DNA of 64,000 bases, from positions 92,976,851 through 93,040,850 of the forward strand of contig NC_031770.1 of NCBI RefSeq assembly GCF_001522545.3. The letters are read 5' to 3'. The notes under the pieces were generated by a model that was not told the origin of the DNA, searched no databases, and worked only from the letters and a program-made list of their open reading frames with translations. Every line of letters begins with the position of its first letter. Position 1 is the first letter of the stretch. A program made the position numbers and the translations under genes. Source of the stretch: Parus major. Taxonomy: Eukaryota; Chordata; Aves; Passeriformes; Paridae. Shown here piece by piece: positions 1 through 12,871 of the stretch.

Positions 1-1429
1 TGTTGCTCTAACCACATTTATCTCATTGCCTCAGGAACCACCTTTAATAGCTCAAATAGGCTAAAAAAAGCTTTGCACCACTTCATACTTTCATATTTTG
101 ATATTTTAGTGATTCAATATTTCATGTTAATAACATATTTTTGAAAATACAGACATTTCAATATCACAGAATTTGAACATTTAAAGTATAAAGAACCCCC
201 AGATGTCATACATACTCTTGAACCTGTAGCCTTTTGTTCTAACACTGTTCTCAGTAAGTGTTCCTGTTATGAAGTAAAACTCATCATTGGATGCATATTG
301 AAAATGTCTCAATTAACATCAGAATACACATAAGAAGTAGTTAGTTTTTGTGCATGCAATTGTCTGTACTTTCATCCCAGGAGAGGTCTATCTTTTTAAG
401 AACTAAGCAACAGAACAAGATCAAAATACTTTCTATAAATCCCTTTCAAATGAAATGATAGAAATTTTTAGCTTCTTCAGAATTTAGGACAATTTCAAAT
501 TATCAGAACTTCTCACAAAATTTTCAAGTTTTCACCATGCTTTATATATGACTAGTGTTGTTTTGGTTAGAAAAGCTTTTCAGGTCTCTCTTTATCTTGA
601 ATGTTATACACACACTGTTTGTTTTCCCAGGTTTTCAGAATTTTTCCAAATAGATTTTTTTCATAAGGTCCACACTAAACACTCCAGTGAAGTTTGAATA
701 GACTTGATTGTACTCTGCATTCTTTGAAAGTACATGTGGACAGATTTAGTGCCATTTCTTCTCCAGGTATCCCAGTCTTTCAAGAGCTCTATGCCCAACC
801 CTGCCAAAGATGCTAACTCTCCATTGACCTAAATCAGAGCTGAAAGCTCACTTATTTCCCTGTTGTGTTTTTGGTTGGCAGTAGACACCACAGAGTTCAA
901 TGAACAAGTGCCTTGTACAAAGGGCCTTGAAATGTCATTGCATGATAAGGTGATACAGATTAAATACAAGTTAGATTTCAAGGGTTAGTCATAGACACTG
1001 AGTGATTCTGCACTGTGGTTTTTTTGAGTGCTAAGGAATCAGAAATAAGGCAGAATACAATGGATTTGCACCTGAATGGAACACTAGACCACAACAGAAG
1101 ACTTCAAACCAAATGAGAAGAGTCTCTTACTCTTGATACTTCTAATAAAGACTCAACAACTAAAACACTTCAGAAAAATCCTGTCAGCACTAAAAAGTTA
1201 GTCTTCAGTACTAGATTTGTCTCAGTTTGAGACAAATTTAGGAGGAAACATCCTGAAATGAACCTCTCCTCTAAAGAAGGTGACAACACTCCCTCCCTCA
1301 CTGATACAAAAATAATTTCTTAGAGAAAACTGAAAAAAACTGTTTACTTCACAAGCAGAGTGCCCACAGACATGGGAACAAAGAATAATTGCTAATATTG
1401 AACCTTCTCACTGTGGAGAAAGCTGGTGG
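1..1429. other. Unique AT-rich DNA, nothing recognised
   Basis: No repeat family, RNA gene or coding-like frame is seen here. The only structure is the quasi-palindrome at 1211-1241, listed separately. Confidence 0.6.
1211..1241. repeat. Short-loop inverted repeat (14-bp arms, 1 mismatch)
   Basis: The left arm CTAGATTTGTCTCA (1211-1224) and the right arm TGAGACAAATTTAG (1228-1241) are reverse complements except for one position and are separated by the 3-nt loop GTT. The inner 10 bp pair perfectly. Confidence 0.9.
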
Positions 1430-2200
1430 ATTTTAGAGTTCTGCTGGGCTTCTCCCAAGGTCTGGAGCTGGGATGAGGCTCTCCTGCAGCCTCCACAGTG
1501 GGAGTCACGGTGTCCCACTGCTCTTGGAGCGGAGCAAAGCCAGACAGCTCCAGAAGGAGAAGCCACAGTCCTGGGGAAATCTTATTGCCTCAGCTAACAA
1601 AAAGAAACTAGACAAAGGCAAAAAATGTACTCCTTCTCTCCACTGCAGAGCTGAGAAAAACAAGGGAGTATGTGAGTGATGAACACAAACTGCTGAAAGA
1701 ATTCCTCTGGCTTCCCCCAGGCCCAGCTTGAAGTTATAGCACCCATTTCTGGGCATAAGGCAGGTGATTGGGGACACAGTATTTCATAAAATCACACCAA
1801 GACAAGATTGTAGTAAAAAACCCAACCCAGAAACATACTGATAATATCTTTCAAAGGAGGGAAATAACAGAAGCTTTCCACTGAGCAGGATTATTTACTT
1901 GTGGCTGGGGTGGATCTTTTTCCAGTGTGTTAGATTGTTTTATTAAAGGCTAATCACCACCAAAGTGCCCAGGCTAATCACCACGATATCACAAAAAGCC
2001 CAGTGAGGACTGGAGGAGCAGTGAGAGGCAGAGGAATCCAAGTAACCTAATCAGTGAAGAGTGGCTCACTAAATCAACTGCTCCCGAAGACCAGAAAGGG
2101 GACCTGTTACACCATAGTTCCTGGGTGAAACACCCCAAGGTGATGCAGTGAAAGAAACACTCCCACATGGCCACATTCCACACTGGAGGGAGTAGCTGTC
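1430..2200. repeat. GC-richer patch, possibly an old LTR or other dispersed repeat
   Basis: Base composition rises clearly above the flanks, and the text resembles LTR regulatory sequence rather than unique DNA. A 14-bp segment, AGGCTAATCACCAC, occurs twice 24 bp apart (1947-1960 and 1971-1984), and a related CCTAATCAGTG follows near 2047. Duplicated CCAAT-like boxes of this kind occur in retroviral U3 regions, but I could not place TG/CA termini or a target duplication. Two short opposing ORFs at 1473-1777 show no recognisable domain. This may instead be ordinary GC-rich unique DNA. Confidence 0.3.
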
Positions 2201-3515
2201 CTTAAAGTTTAACACTCCTTGTGGGATGAAGGGAAGAACATTTCTGGAGACTGTGTAAAACTTTCAGAAGGAATATTATAAGGAAATTTTGTGAATGTGA
2301 AGAATATATTATAGGGTGTTTAGTGGAAGGACTCAAGGTGGAGAAATGTAGGTATCTAGATAGCTCAGATAGGAAGAGGAGTAGGAATATAGAAATCAAT
2401 CAGATAAATGGGGTTAGTCAAGTGGAAACAGGCAGTAGTACATAACACCTGTCTGACTATGCCCTGTGCTTGATCACCACATATGTATTCTATACACGTA
2501 TTTAATCCTATCATATATACCTTCTGTGTGGATGCATTTTGCTCTGAGTGAGCAGAGGCAAATACTGGTGAGCATCAAGCTGGACTACATAGCAAACAGG
2601 ATGAGAGAACAGCCAGAGCAGGGCTGTGGGCCTCCAAGGCTCCTGTGTCTATGTGCCAGCACCAATAGGTGCTCAGCCTTTTTGAGCCTGGGGATACAGG
2701 GCCATAAGAAACACACTGCAGTCGGCTGCCAGACTCTGCAGCCTCAGGCAGTATCAAAACTAAATAATCAATGGTTGTAAACCTAAAATGCTGGCATTCA
2801 CAAACATTAACATACATATGTTCAGTGTCTGAGTTGGAAAAGAGAAAGATATGTCCAAAAATCTTTTAGTAACTGGAGAGGTTACATGTATGGTAAGAAA
2901 GCCAAAATCTGAAAGCAACAAAAGGAGCAAACTAGACAGTGTTCAAAAATAAGGGAGGAAAAAAAGGAAAAAAGATTCAGACAGAAGCAGAACTGTGCAA
3001 GGTCTGATGAAGAGAAAAAAAAGAATGAGAATAATCTAAGCAATGAAGAGGTTTGTGAAACATCTGGGGAAACAGAAATGGAAGACTAGATGCAACACAT
3101 TTGATATGTGGGAGAGATGATACCTTACTTTTCTGGAAAGGCCAATGAAAAGGTGGAAATAATTAGGCATGATGAGGACAGTGCAGAATTATCTACTCTG
3201 ATGAGATAGGATGAAGTAAAAAGTATCTGAAAGGGAAAACCATCAATCATGAGAGAGAAATGGAATTCCCTCAAAGAACATGACCTTCAGAGCTAATTCT
3301 TCTCAAAGAGTATATAACCACCTGGGGTTTTCCACAATTCTTCACTTTGTATTTCAAATTATGACTCATTAAGACAGAAAATCTTAGTTCTTCAAATATC
3401 TTGCACCCAAGTTTTTGATGTACTATGCTTCTCCAAAATAGTGCATATTTTTCCTTGGTTCTGAAGCCAAAGTGTCTAGACTCTTTCCATTTGACATAAC
3501 CTAAATATTTTAAAA

Positions 3516-3586
3516 CATATATGAAATATATGAAATATATGAAATATATATGAAATATATATGAAATATATGAAATATATATGAAA
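3516..3586. repeat. Short tandem repeat, ATGAAATAT-type
   Basis: About eight imperfect copies of ATGAAATAT / ATATGAAATAT stand in tandem, alternating between 9- and 11-bp units that differ by one extra AT. Confidence 0.9.
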
Positions 3587-5461
3587 GTTCTTGCAAATAT
3601 TTAAACACAGATATGTCAGCACATCAGATCTGAAGTACCATAAATAAATGTTAATGCTTACTTAAATAAAGAATAGCCAATTTTGATGAATTGCAAAGCA
3701 AATGGTCGACTGCTGAGATTCAAAAAAATTACTGTGTAACTATTCTGAGGGAAAGGGTATAAAAGTGAAACACAATGAGAGCCTATTACTCATCCTTCCC
3801 ACACAGTCCAGTAAGAAATGCATTTTTAGCATGAAGTTTCATAAGAACTTGTTGACGGCCCTTCCCTGCTTTGTGGGAGGGAGCAGCTGGTTTCACTGGA
3901 TCTAACTTCTGATCTCTATTTCAGTCTTGCAGATTGTTTCCAATATGGCTATGAGGAGAGGATTATTCAGTCTGTCAGAGGCAGCAGACACAATGAACTC
4001 TGCTCTCTAAGCTCTGCTCTGAATTCTTTTACTATTTTATGTGCACACATCATTGTGAGGTGGCTATAAGAACGTTTGTTTCTTCCGCTATGTCATTTTG
4101 GCAGGGTTTCTGTAGTGCTTTTCTAGCTTTATTTTTTTGACTGTGGTGTGCAGGATTCCCCATAGGGTAAAGACATGCCAAAATGGACCATGTTCCTAAC
4201 TGAAGTGTTAGTGGAGAGTCTCATCTTCCTCTGCACAGTCCTGTGATCCAGACAGCTACACACTGTCAGCCAAAATTCCTAAGCTTGCACATGCACCACA
4301 ACAGCTCTCTTTGGAGAGGGCAATAAAGGAAGATGTGCCTTTCTGTATCCAACATTTTCTTGGAAATTTATATGTATTCCCAGGCTAATAAACTGTAGTA
4401 TTCAGGCTGAAGTATGTGCCTACAGACTGCAGCTGGCACTTGCAACCTCTACTGAAGTATCAGTTATGTTGTTTCCTTCTAGTTTTCCTTTGGACAGCAT
4501 CTATTGCTTGCAGTGAAAATTAGGACAAGCTGCTTGATATTTCTGGAAAGGTGCTAAAAGATACGCTTCCTCATAAGAAGTAAAAAACAAAAGTCCCACT
4601 ATTTCCATTGAAAAACAGTAGGCAACATTACAATTAATTAGACTCTCAGTGACAAGCAACAACAGCTACAAATATATATTATATGCACAAGCAAAAAAAA
4701 TGCATTAAAGAACATTATTTTCAAAAATGAGCTTCTCAATAGTTAGAAAGTACAAGAATTAGTTTACTGGTGTACTTCAATTTGCCACCCTAGCTTGATT
4801 GGCCTTAATTGCATGGTCTGATTCGATTTTGCACATGGTTCTGGCTTCACTCAGAGCTCATGATGATGGGTGCTCACTTAACATGCATCTCTACAATATT
4901 CTGTTCTGTTGTCTCACGGAGCAGCCAAACAATACCCATAGGTATTGTTAACCTCACAGATTATTCAACTCCAGACATTAGCAGCATTTCACAGATTTAT
5001 TTTCTTTATGCCCCATATGGTGTATGAATAACTGAGGAATATTCAGAAAAGATGTAAGATAACTAACAGTCAAAGTCCATTCTGAACTGCTCAGGATTCA
5101 GTCTTTCAGAGAACTTTGTTTTATATATCCCTTCAAATATTCAAAGCAGCCTTTGTCCCAGCTGAGGAAGATCAGAAGTTCTCCATAGCAGGCCCAAATG
5201 CATCAATTTTGATATCAATAAAGAGGAAACACTTCATTTGTGACCCTTTGCAGGAAGGGTGGTAAAAAGACATCAACTAGGAACTGAAGAGTTTCTGTTT
5301 TCCCCAATGTTTTTTCCCACAGTGATTTAGCAAACTCCTAGTGGCTAAAACAATTTTCCTTCTTCAAATATTGAAATCACTAACATTATTGTTACATGCT
5401 TTTGAAACTTAATTAGATTAAAAATCTCTTTTTCTTTGGTAAGGTTACAAGTCAACTGCTC

Positions 5462-5480
5462 TGTGTGTGTGTGTGTGTGT
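5462..5480. repeat. (TG)n microsatellite
   Basis: About nine uninterrupted TG units. Confidence 0.95.
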
Positions 5481-7739
5481 ATCTCCACACATATCTCACT
5501 TACATGAATAGAGCCAAAGATGTTCCTAGAACATGTGAAATATAGGATTAAGGCTAGCAGAATCAAACCTTTTTGATAATTTCTTAGGAAGAAATGTTAT
5601 CTGTCATGTCCAGTGTAAACATTTTCACTTGTGAGAACAGGAGTAGATTGGCTATGCAATCAGGGTTGGGATAGTCACACTTCTTGATTAGATCTCAAAA
5701 AAGAGTATTAAAGAATAAGAATAAATTCACACAAAATACTGTAGGCTTGCTTTATGACTTTACTGCATTTTCAAACAGCATCATGATAAATGGGGAGATA
5801 ATATAAAATCCTTGGAAATCCATGTGACACCATCTGGCAAGAATTCTCAAGTGAAGTGTATTGGTGTCTGTTTCTGAATGATAACATTTTTCCTAGAGAC
5901 AAGAAACTGTTTCAGCTGGCTAAAAAATAACTGATACTCACACTGTAGCTTTCAAATTATTTTTTGAGTCAAGTAAGTTGCTTCTTGTATTTTAAAGCTC
6001 TGCAAGACTCTGGTATATAAATAATTCTACTCTGGAACTCTTCATAAAATCATTTTCTATCAAGACAGGACATTTTATCTGTCCTACTAAACAACTGAAG
6101 TTACAGAAGATTGCTCCCACCATTTCTTAGTGAGAAAAATCACAGATCTGCAGTATTGACCTGAATAGTACAATTTATTTTTTTAGGGGCAGGCATATTC
6201 CCTTAAGAAGTAATATTCTTCTGAATTCAGGAAGAAGGATGACTCCAGTTTATTCAGTGTCATAATAGGAGGTCTGAGAAGAAAGAGAACATATACAAGA
6301 ATTTATTTTTATTCATCCAGTGAGCAGCCATATCAGATTTAATTTTAATTAGTCTTGAGGAATTCAGTGAGAATCTAGAGGGAGAAAATTAATTTCAAAA
6401 ACAGCTATTATAGTTAATATTTTAATTAATTGGGAAATGGACTAAAACAAATAGCGGTAATAGATTTCAAAAACCTCAAATGTCTCTTGAAAAGTAAATC
6501 TAAATTGGAGTAAGCAAGCTAAGGTGGAGATGCTGGAGACAGTATTTGTAGATAGACAGGAAGCAGGGCTAATACAGGACCAAAACAGAGGAGTGACAGC
6601 ATCATCAGAGGCATCGATGAAGACATCTCCCAGCAGCTGGTTCCTACTGAATTCCAGGCTCTGCAATTGCCAAGAGCTGCTGCCTTGCACAAAAAAAATG
6701 AAATATCATAATGGGATTGACAGCATCTGTCTCCTTAAGAGAAAATATCTTCTGGTTCCTGCTGAGACTCAGCCTTTAGGGGAAAAAAAATGCAACTCAA
6801 TTGGCTATGGTCTCCTCTACTGTCCTGACCAAAGCAAGGGCAGAGAGCTGACTGTTTTTGTAAACAGCTACAGATAAACAACTAAGAATTTGCTAATCTA
6901 AGTGCATTGGTTTGCTGAAAGCTGAATCTTTTGCTGTTTCTGATATCATCAGTGCCATGAGATGCTTTTCATCTTTGTGTGCACACTTCAAATTCTGTCT
7001 TGCTTTGCCTTTTCTCAGTCTGAAAAAACAAAGTAGTACATTTAGTAGCTTGTTCAAAAAATACATCCTAATAAGTGCTGAAATGCAGTAAAACAGATAT
7101 CAACTAATCTGAGCATGTAGTTTGAAAATATTCCCATTAGCAAGACTGTACTTTTTGTTACCAAATGTACAAAGACAAATTGCACATATGTAAAGAAAAT
7201 AGAGGAAGTACAGTTAGAGATATTTCTGGCTGAGCTAGGAGCTCTTTAATGATCTGAAAGCAGAAAAGGAATCATAGAAACACATGGGAGTACTTTATGT
7301 TCATTCAAAAATAAATCCAAAAGACTAGTGTGAAAAAAAAAAAAAAAAGTTCTTATTGGAACAAGGAAGAGAAGGCAACAGAAAGGGTTCATAACTATAC
7401 TTGGACAATGAAAACAAAAGAATGTAAAAGAGAACAGGGACCAAATCATAAAAAGAAAGGATAACCTATTACATTGTCTTTTTTCTTAAATCTCTACATG
7501 AATGACAAATAATGAAGATTCATTTAACAGAATTAATTTAACAAGTATAATTAAATGCACAGATAAAATATGATAAAGAAAGATGCAGATCAGACAAATG
7601 TGAGCAATGGGGCAGATAAAGAAAGCACACTTTGAAGTTTTTAAGTAATTAGCCATTGAAATTCTGAATATTACTAAGTATTTATCAAGGACCTATAAGA
7701 GAAGAAAAAAACCCCAAAAGAGTCAATGAAAAATTCTCA

Positions 7740-8500
7740 TGTCCAAAGAAACACCTAATTAACTTAATAACTTTAAAGACAAGTATTAACCATGGTATCT
7801 TCAAGCTCCTAGAAGACAAGATAGTAAAAGAGTATATGTGCACCTGTCAGAAAGAATTCATGTCAGGCCAGTCTACTTTCCTTCTACAAGTCAACTGGAT
7901 AAAAAGGAAGTTGCAGATATGATATATCCTCACTTTTAATTAAAGCTTCTGACACTACTGCATATAATATTCTCATAAAAATGTTAAGGCAGGAGATGTA
8001 ATCACCATCAAATGAGTGGATAATCAGTCGAGAAATTTCTCTCAGCAAACAATTACTAATGATTTTAAGCAGGACTGAATCAGGGACTAGAAGGGCTGAG
8101 ACTTACTAACTATTTTCACCAATTTCATTTATAATGGCAAAAACAAGACCAAATTTGATTGATGGACTAAGGGCAGAGGGGTTCTAAGCACATTGGAAAC
8201 TGGAATAAAAATTATTTTTAGACTACAGTTTTAAAATTTCAGCCACTTGATGGAATTCCTGGAGGCAAGCACAGTGTTGTACTTGGAAAACAGCAATCAA
8301 AATTGTCATAATAGAGGAAGTAAAAAGGTAAGCAGCAGCTGAGCAGATAAAGATGCAATAATTGTGCATAATTCAGCACCAGTGAGCTCCAAGTAATGCA
8401 GAATCCTCTTTACACAGCAGCACTTTAAGGAAGGTGGAGATAATATGAAGAAAAATTCAGGGAACAGTAAAAGGGATTAAAAAAACTGTACTTCAAGCAA
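7740..8500 (+). mobile_element. Ancient CR1-type LINE remnant (ORF2 region)
   Basis: Successive stretches keep the order of the CR1 ORF2 reverse-transcriptase region despite heavy decay. About 7855-7990 resembles the segment up to the sequence encoding the 'F-S-K-A-F-D-T' part. About 8155-8210 resembles the 'gatgacactaaattggg...aacacattggaa' part. About 8425-8480 resembles the 'ctttaaggaagatgtggaca...agggcaacaaaaatgattaaagg' part. All frames are broken by stops and indels. Family knowledge: CR1 encodes an endonuclease and reverse transcriptase and spreads by target-primed reverse transcription; this copy is dead. The 3' tail is not recognisable. It is probably an old CR1 or L3-like lineage. 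Confidence 0.6.
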
Positions 8501-8659
8501 TAATTAGTTAGTTTGAAGGTGAGAAGATTGAGTATAACACAATAATATTCTTCCAACTTGCACAAATGTGCTATAAACAAAAGGGTGATCAATGGCCACT
8601 CTAAGGTAGAGAAGGAGCTAGTGTTATTTGCAAAAAAGTACTATAAACACTGCCTAGCA

Positions 8660-8787
8660 AGAGAGAGAGCAAGAAAGGAGAGAGCAAGAAATAAGAGAGA
8701 AAGAGAGAGAAAGGAAGGGAGGAAGGGAGGAAGGGAGGGAGGGATGGAGGATTGGAGGGAGGGAGCGAGGGAGCGAGGGAGGGAGAT
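8660..8787 (+). repeat. GA-rich low-complexity tract with G-quadruplex potential
   Basis: A nearly pure purine strand of GA, GAAAG and GGGA repeats. G-triplets spaced 1-5 nt apart (8717-8743 and again 8757-8783) satisfy the usual G3N1-7 quadruplex rule on the plus strand, and the purine bias also permits a triplex. The 134-aa frame crossing it (8558-8962) is arginine/glutamate-rich only because of the repeat. Confidence 0.9.
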
Positions 8788-9284
8788 TAGGAATATAAGA
8801 GCCATTTATTTGAAAGGTTTTAAGTACAGATATATTGCTGGTCCAGTTTGTTTAGGTGTAGTTGGTACTGACAGAGATCAGAGAAGGAACAAAATTACAT
8901 TACTTTTCTTCTTTGATGTCATTTATTTGAATCTGTCATTTGATATTGACTACTATAGATGAATCAATTATAAGTAAGTAATATATGCCACTCCTAATAT
9001 CAGAGACTTCTAAACTAATAATTGCTGATGAAGCCACCTCAGGCTTTTAATTTATTTGAATCACTGGGATGAATTCATTAGGGCAGGAGATGCAAACTTA
9101 GTAGCTGTAGGCTTTGAAATGTATAAGGAAAAAAAAATACATTTAAACAAATGGACAGTTAATGACTGTGAGGAATTTAATGGTATATTTTTCTTTGAAA
9201 TACTCTGTTGACATGCCTGATATTAAAGGAACCGTTACAATACTGAATGGACTTTGAAACCCATCCTGTCAAACTATGAAGGAG
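8788..9284. other. Unique AT-rich DNA, nothing recognised
   Basis: No feature seen between the GA tract and the LTR. Confidence 0.6.
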
Positions 9285-9290
9285 ATGCAG

Positions 9291-9646
9291 TGTGGCACCA
9301 TGCCTCGGGGAAGACAAAGAGTTCCATTGTCCCACCCCAAACCCCTTGTGAAAGACGGCCCAGGTGTTCTGATTGGGTTTGAGTCCCTGGGGGTTTCTCC
9401 CTTGTTGTGTTTCTAGTGGTCCCTGACCCTGAACTCCACCCTCAGGGGTGGAGGCCCTCAGGAGTTCTGTCCCTCAAAAACCCCTGCCCTGGCTTTGATT
9501 GGGGCTCTCTGTTCTGGATCTGAGTTTGTTCCCATGCTGAATAAATGGTTTCATGAACCGGGAGCCCATCTTGGTTGGTGTTCCATGCTGGTCCCCAGAA
9601 CCCTGCAGCTTCCCTGGACCAGATCCTGAGGTTGCGGACTGCAACA
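9291..9646 (+). mobile_element. Solo LTR, ERVK-type (class II) endogenous retrovirus
   Basis: A 356-bp GC-rich block begins TGTGGCACCA and ends GGACTGCAACA, so it has the canonical TG...CA termini. It is flanked by ATGCAG (9285-9290) and ATGTAG (9647-9652), a 6-bp target duplication with one substitution. Six-base duplications are typical of ERVK/beta-like integrases. A polyadenylation signal AATAAA lies at 9540-9545, about 100 bp before the end, which sets the plus orientation. No gag, pol or env sequence or second LTR lies nearby, so this is a solo LTR left by recombination between the two ends of a provirus. The subfamily is not assigned. Confidence 0.82.
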
Positions 9647-10565
9647 ATGTAGAGGAAATCTGAATTTCTCAGATTATTGGGAAAACAATTTGATCACAAA
9701 GGAGGTATGTGCAAGGTTGAGTCAGACTGCCCCATATGCTTCCACAAGAATTCTGAATACTGTGAGTTCTGCTTTGGTGTTCAGACCGTGTGGACAAGCT
9801 GAGACATTCAGCATGATACTGATTACTCTTCAGTATTATGTGGGCATCCAGTCCAAGAATCACACTTAAAAATTTTTTCCATAAGCACATAGTAACACTT
9901 AATAGAGGGAAAATTCCTATTGATCTGGAACCATATTTAAAGCAATCATATCAAGCTAAAAGAATGTAACTCCTGTGAGTTTCACTACAGATGCAACATA
10001 TCTGCATGAACAAATACAGTTTCATTTACCAGAAAAAGACGAATCTTAAACAAAATGGAGCATACTGGCAAATACATGATGGAACAAGAACTTCATGAAA
10101 AAAATCCTTGAAAATGACATATAAAAAAGAAAGATATTCAAAGTGTTCAAATTTAATAATCAAAAGTTCATCATTGCTCCCAGGAAAATCACCAGACAAA
10201 TTTCTTTTAATACAAATAAAGTGGGATTTAATTTTTAAATTATCTCCTTCTGGAGACATATTCCGACTCTTAGAGGAGTGATTACATAAGGAATTGTACT
10301 CTGGTTCAAACTTTGCATTGGTATCTGTGTTTGTGTAGATAAACAAACCACACACCTTTAAGTGCTCAAGAACACCTGTAGCTTTCAGAGACAGAGCAGT
10401 TAAGCTATTACTGTGCTACACTGAAAATTAGCTTTGTGATTTCTGAAATGACATTTGAAATAGACACAGGTAATCAGGATGTCATTATACGTACCCTTAT
10501 CATCTTATTATTGTTTTCTACTGAAAAGCATTGGTTCATTCTTTTTATCTTTCTGTTATTTGCAG

Positions 10566-10635
10566 CCTCAGTGAGCTCACTCAAAATTTGGGAGCAGATT
10601 TTGTTAGTCAGTTTTTGGAGTTGACTCTTTGGTAA
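10566..10635 (+). other. Candidate terminal exon (weak)
   Basis: A very strong acceptor (TTTTTATCTTTCTGTTATTTGCAG, pyrimidine-rich, ending at 10565) is followed by an open frame of 22 codons (from 10567) to a TAA at 10633-10635. The peptide begins LSELTQNLGADFVSQFLEL. No good donor follows (TTTG|gtaacc at 10631, CAG|gtaata at 10671), so a last exon with a 3' UTR would be the reading. AATAAA-like strings are plentiful downstream but uninformative in such AT-rich DNA. It is unrecognised and could be chance. Confidence 0.2.
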
Positions 10636-12871
10636 CCCAACAGAGAACCAAAAACCCCAGGCATTCAGGTAATATCTTGTACATCACCAGGAGCTTCTAT
10701 AGAAACAACTATTTGTCACATGAATGTGTTATAAAAATGTCAAAATGCCACCTAAAACAAAAAACATTTTTTATTTGGAAACTTGATTCTTTATCTTGAA
10801 ATGTTAAAGTATTTCAGGGGGAAATACAGTAATAGTTTCTGTTTGATCTGATACTTTTGTTGTTTATAAATTTAAGCTTATATTCATAAAGAGGTCAGAC
10901 AGGTATAGTCTCTTGCTTTACAAGAAATTACACATTTTCCTGTGGTTTTCCTGTATTAATATAGCAAAAAAGCTTAATTCTACTTGTCTTTTCTAAGTAA
11001 TGAAGTCACATTTGTTATTATAACATTTTCAAATACAGTATAAACAAGAATTCTGCTATACTTGAAATGGATATTCATATATATTTACTCGATTGCTTCT
11101 CTTCCCTGATCAGATCTAATACCTAAATAAAAAATAAATAATAAAATTTGACATAAAAATAAAGAATAAAGAGAACACCACTCTTGTAAATGAGAAAACT
11201 ACTCTAAATTTTTCTGACACTGCATTAGTGCTCTTGTATCATAGAAAAGAAGAGAAAAAAATATTGATACTGTGCAATATGAATCATTTATGCAATAGGA
11301 AACAGTTATTAAATTACACAGAATAGATCTGTTTATCCAATTCAAGCTTTGAACAATTTGTTCCAATTTAGAGAAAGGTAAAAGGACATGTAAACCCAAG
11401 TGCAATAGAAAACACAAAATGCATTGCAAATACACTTTATGAATTGAAGATAAACCTCAACAGACCTACTCAGATTAAGATGTTAAGTTTCATTTAGCCA
11501 GAGTACAGAGAAAGAAAAAGTATCATATTTCTATGTTTTACCTAAAAAAAACCAACAACACAGTTAAAATACCTTCATAACTACCAATTTTGCTAAGTAC
11601 ATGAAATTATTCTATTGCTTACCCCAACATAAATACAGGTGACAGTCCTAGTAAAAGGTAATTAGCATATCCAATGATCCATGAAGCACATAGATTTCAG
11701 TGTAGAGTTTAATTACCAAAGTCTCACACTAGGCTGGATATTACTTTGAGATTTATGAGACAAATAAAGGATTATGATCGTGAATGTACTTTTGGTACAA
11801 ACACATTTTCTAGACTACTCAGGTAGACTGAGGACCATAAAAGGTCTTCACAATGGTACAGAGCAAAGCAGTTCAATCATATGTCCAGGCTGTAGTCAGA
11901 GGGCTTTCACTGTCACTAGCACTGCTAGTGTAGCAAGAGTTATTACCTAACAGAGAAATTCATCTGTACCAACTGACACAGTTAATCCAAACCACACTGC
12001 AGATCCTGTTTAGCAGATTTTGAGTCTTACTCATCTTCAAAGCCACATCCAGAAAGAAGACATTAAAATGATATAACCTTACTGATCTCATGAGGTTAAA
12101 AACAATTATATTTACGATGGTATACATTAATGTAAATTCTAAATTACATACAAAGAAATTATTTCAGAAGATATGCTATTTACTTAGATCAATCTATTTT
12201 TTTTAAGATCTTAAAAATGTAAATGGCTTCTCCTTGTAAAGATAGTAGAATTTTTTTCTTTATTACTTTGAACAAACTTTCAACTGAATTTGCAGATGAA
12301 AAGAGAATGAACAGGAGCAATTTACTGAAATGAATTGCTGTGCTCATGTGATAAAGACTTTGTGAAGGTAAATATAATCTAGGCAAATAGAGCAAACACA
12401 CAGAAGCATATGAAATACTCTGTGATGTCAGTAACTCAAATGCTGATTGTTCTCTGAATTTGTTCCTGTAGTTTTGAATGTCAGAATCCACTGCTGTAGT
12501 GGAATTGAAAGCAGCTATCATTAATACTGGGGAGCATATTGTTTAATTCTGAAATGCACAGTGCAGTTCTTGCTTTTAAAATAAATTCTTTCCATTTCTC
12601 TAGAATTACTTTCATTGGGCCTTGTGCAAAAATACCAAAATAATTAGAAAACATTTGAACAAAACATTGTGATTTACTTTCAGGTCGGGAACAAATCAAG
12701 AAAAGTTTTAGAATCTCAAAAGGAAAGTATGTGCACTAAAAAGGTCAGAAATACTTTTAATGAAATTGTGCTCATTTACAACACAGGAAAATACAGCACA
12801 AATAGTACAGAATTGATGAAAATTTGACCTTTCATGAGACCACAATGTCTTCTATTATAAAGTTTCCTTGG

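Larger units (their letters stand above)
2201..7735. other. Unique AT-rich DNA with two small satellites
   Basis: Nothing protein-like or RNA-like is recognised. It includes the TATGAAATA array at 3516-3586 and a TG run at 5462-5480. A somewhat GC-richer stretch at about 2550-2780 has no identifiable origin. The longest frames (104 aa at 2466-2780 and 117 aa at 6524-6877) have no domain, signal or repeat that supports coding. Confidence 0.55.

Noticed and set aside
6524..6877. 117-aa open frame
   Set aside because: No domain or signal, ordinary AT-rich context and an opposing 82-aa frame; length within random expectation for 64 kb.
8558..8962. 134-aa arginine/glutamate-rich frame
   Set aside because: Produced by the GA-rich tract.
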